Source of the DNA: Verrucomicrobia bacterium UBA1629
GTDB taxonomy: Bacteria; Verrucomicrobiota; Kiritimatiellia; RFP12; UBA1067
Assembly: GCA_002321305.1 (NCBI GenBank)
Contig: DCMF01000018.1
Span: 1-6,397 of the forward strand
DNA length: 6,397 nt
Direction: 5' to 3'
Part shown: positions 6,146 through 6,397 of the stretch, piece after piece
How positions within the stretch are numbered: the stretch's first letter is position 1
Layout: each line of letters begins with the position of its first letter
The notes under the pieces: generated by a model
Databases searched by the model: none
Seen by the model: the letters and a program-made list of their open reading frames with translations, nothing else
Told to the model about the DNA's origin: nothing
Translations under genes and position numbers: made by a program

Positions 6146-6397
6146 ATGGCACGGAAGACCTACGAGCATTCGGCGTACTGGTACGCGAAAAACAACGGCT
6201 GGACGCGCAGCGACAAGACGACACACGTCGAGCGGCTCGTCGACGAGGTGAGGCGCGACCTGAAGTTCGGCGGCGGGCGCGTCAACGGGAACCTCTCGTG
6301 CGACCCCCTCGGCTTCGGCGTCTGCCTCGCCGTCTGCACGGCGATGGACATCGGCGTCGCGATGCGCGAGACCGTCCGCGCGCTCGCCGACCCCGCC
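6146..6397 (+). CDS. Unknown protein, N-terminal 84 residues (runs off the window)
   Basis: I do not recognise this protein. An ATG at 6146 follows a strong Shine-Dalgarno AAAGGAG, 7 nt away, and the frame stays open to the window end, so it is 3'-partial. The product begins MARKTYEHSAYWY. It has a basic and aromatic start, a charged segment likely to be helical (residues 22-40: HVERLVDEVRRDL), a glycine-rich turn GGGRVNG (42-48), then a more hydrophobic stretch with cysteines C52, C60 and C64 (SCDP, GVCLAVC) that could be a short helix. There is no signal peptide. C-x7-C-x3-C is not a known metal motif that I can name. Codon use is G/C-ending like its neighbours. It has its own promoter and leader and diverges from the hydrolase, so it is probably expressed independently. 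Confidence 0.8.
   Translation, partial: MARKTYEHSAYWYAKNNGWTRSDKTTHVERLVDEVRRDLKFGGGRVNGNLSCDPLGFGVCLAVCTAMDIGVAMRETVRALADPA

Noticed and set aside
6160..6351. Minus-strand 63-codon frame opposite the unknown gene
   Set aside because: It has no ribosome binding site or recognisable motif. The plus-strand gene over the same DNA has a strong promoter and Shine-Dalgarno.

Overview
This window comes from a GC-rich bacterial chromosome, above 60% GC by eye, with strong third-position G/C preference. It holds one complete tRNA gene, four complete protein genes on the minus strand, and the first 84 codons of a divergent plus-strand gene. The enzymes do not fix the taxonomy. L-fucose isomerase beside a tagaturonate-reductase-like enzyme, high GC, purine-rich Shine-Dalgarno sites and TATAAT-type promoters would suit a glycan-degrading bacterium, for example in the Verrucomicrobiota/Kiritimatiellota/Lentisphaerota group. 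That placement is a low-confidence guess.

The minus strand, read in its direction of transcription (right to left), starts at an extended -10 promoter (5929-5937). It drives an exported serine hydrolase of the class C beta-lactamase/penicillin-binding fold (4389-5885). Alanine racemase alr (3198-4373) follows after 15 nt. Its Shine-Dalgarno overlaps the hydrolase stop codon, so these two genes form a tight, probably translationally coupled pair linked to D-alanine or peptidoglycan chemistry. A second promoter has its -35 box over the alr stop codon (3172-3201). It drives a short UxaB-like dehydrogenase (1981-3114) and, 37 nt later, L-fucose isomerase fucI (141-1943), a sugar-catabolism pair. 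Last comes tRNA-Arg(CCG) (1-74) with its own promoter (94-122). I see no convincing terminator between these units, so read-through from the alr unit into the sugar genes is possible.

On the plus strand, an identical extended -10 (TGGTATAAT, 6022-6030) faces away from the hydrolase promoter. It precedes a leader of about 110 nt with two GC-rich hairpins, then a strong ribosome binding site and an unrecognised protein (6146 to beyond the window end). The divergent intergenic region between the two promoters carries two copies of TCGCGCGTC, 31 bp apart.

The most noteworthy points are the recurring TGGTAT(A/C)AT promoter core, the structured leader before the unknown gene, the UxaB-like enzyme that lacks the usual C-terminal part and sits beside fucI, and the hydrolase/racemase coupling. 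I found no CRISPR array, transposase, phage gene or toxin-antitoxin pair. Nothing seen here justifies claiming a wholly new system. The unknown gene with its leader is the best lead.
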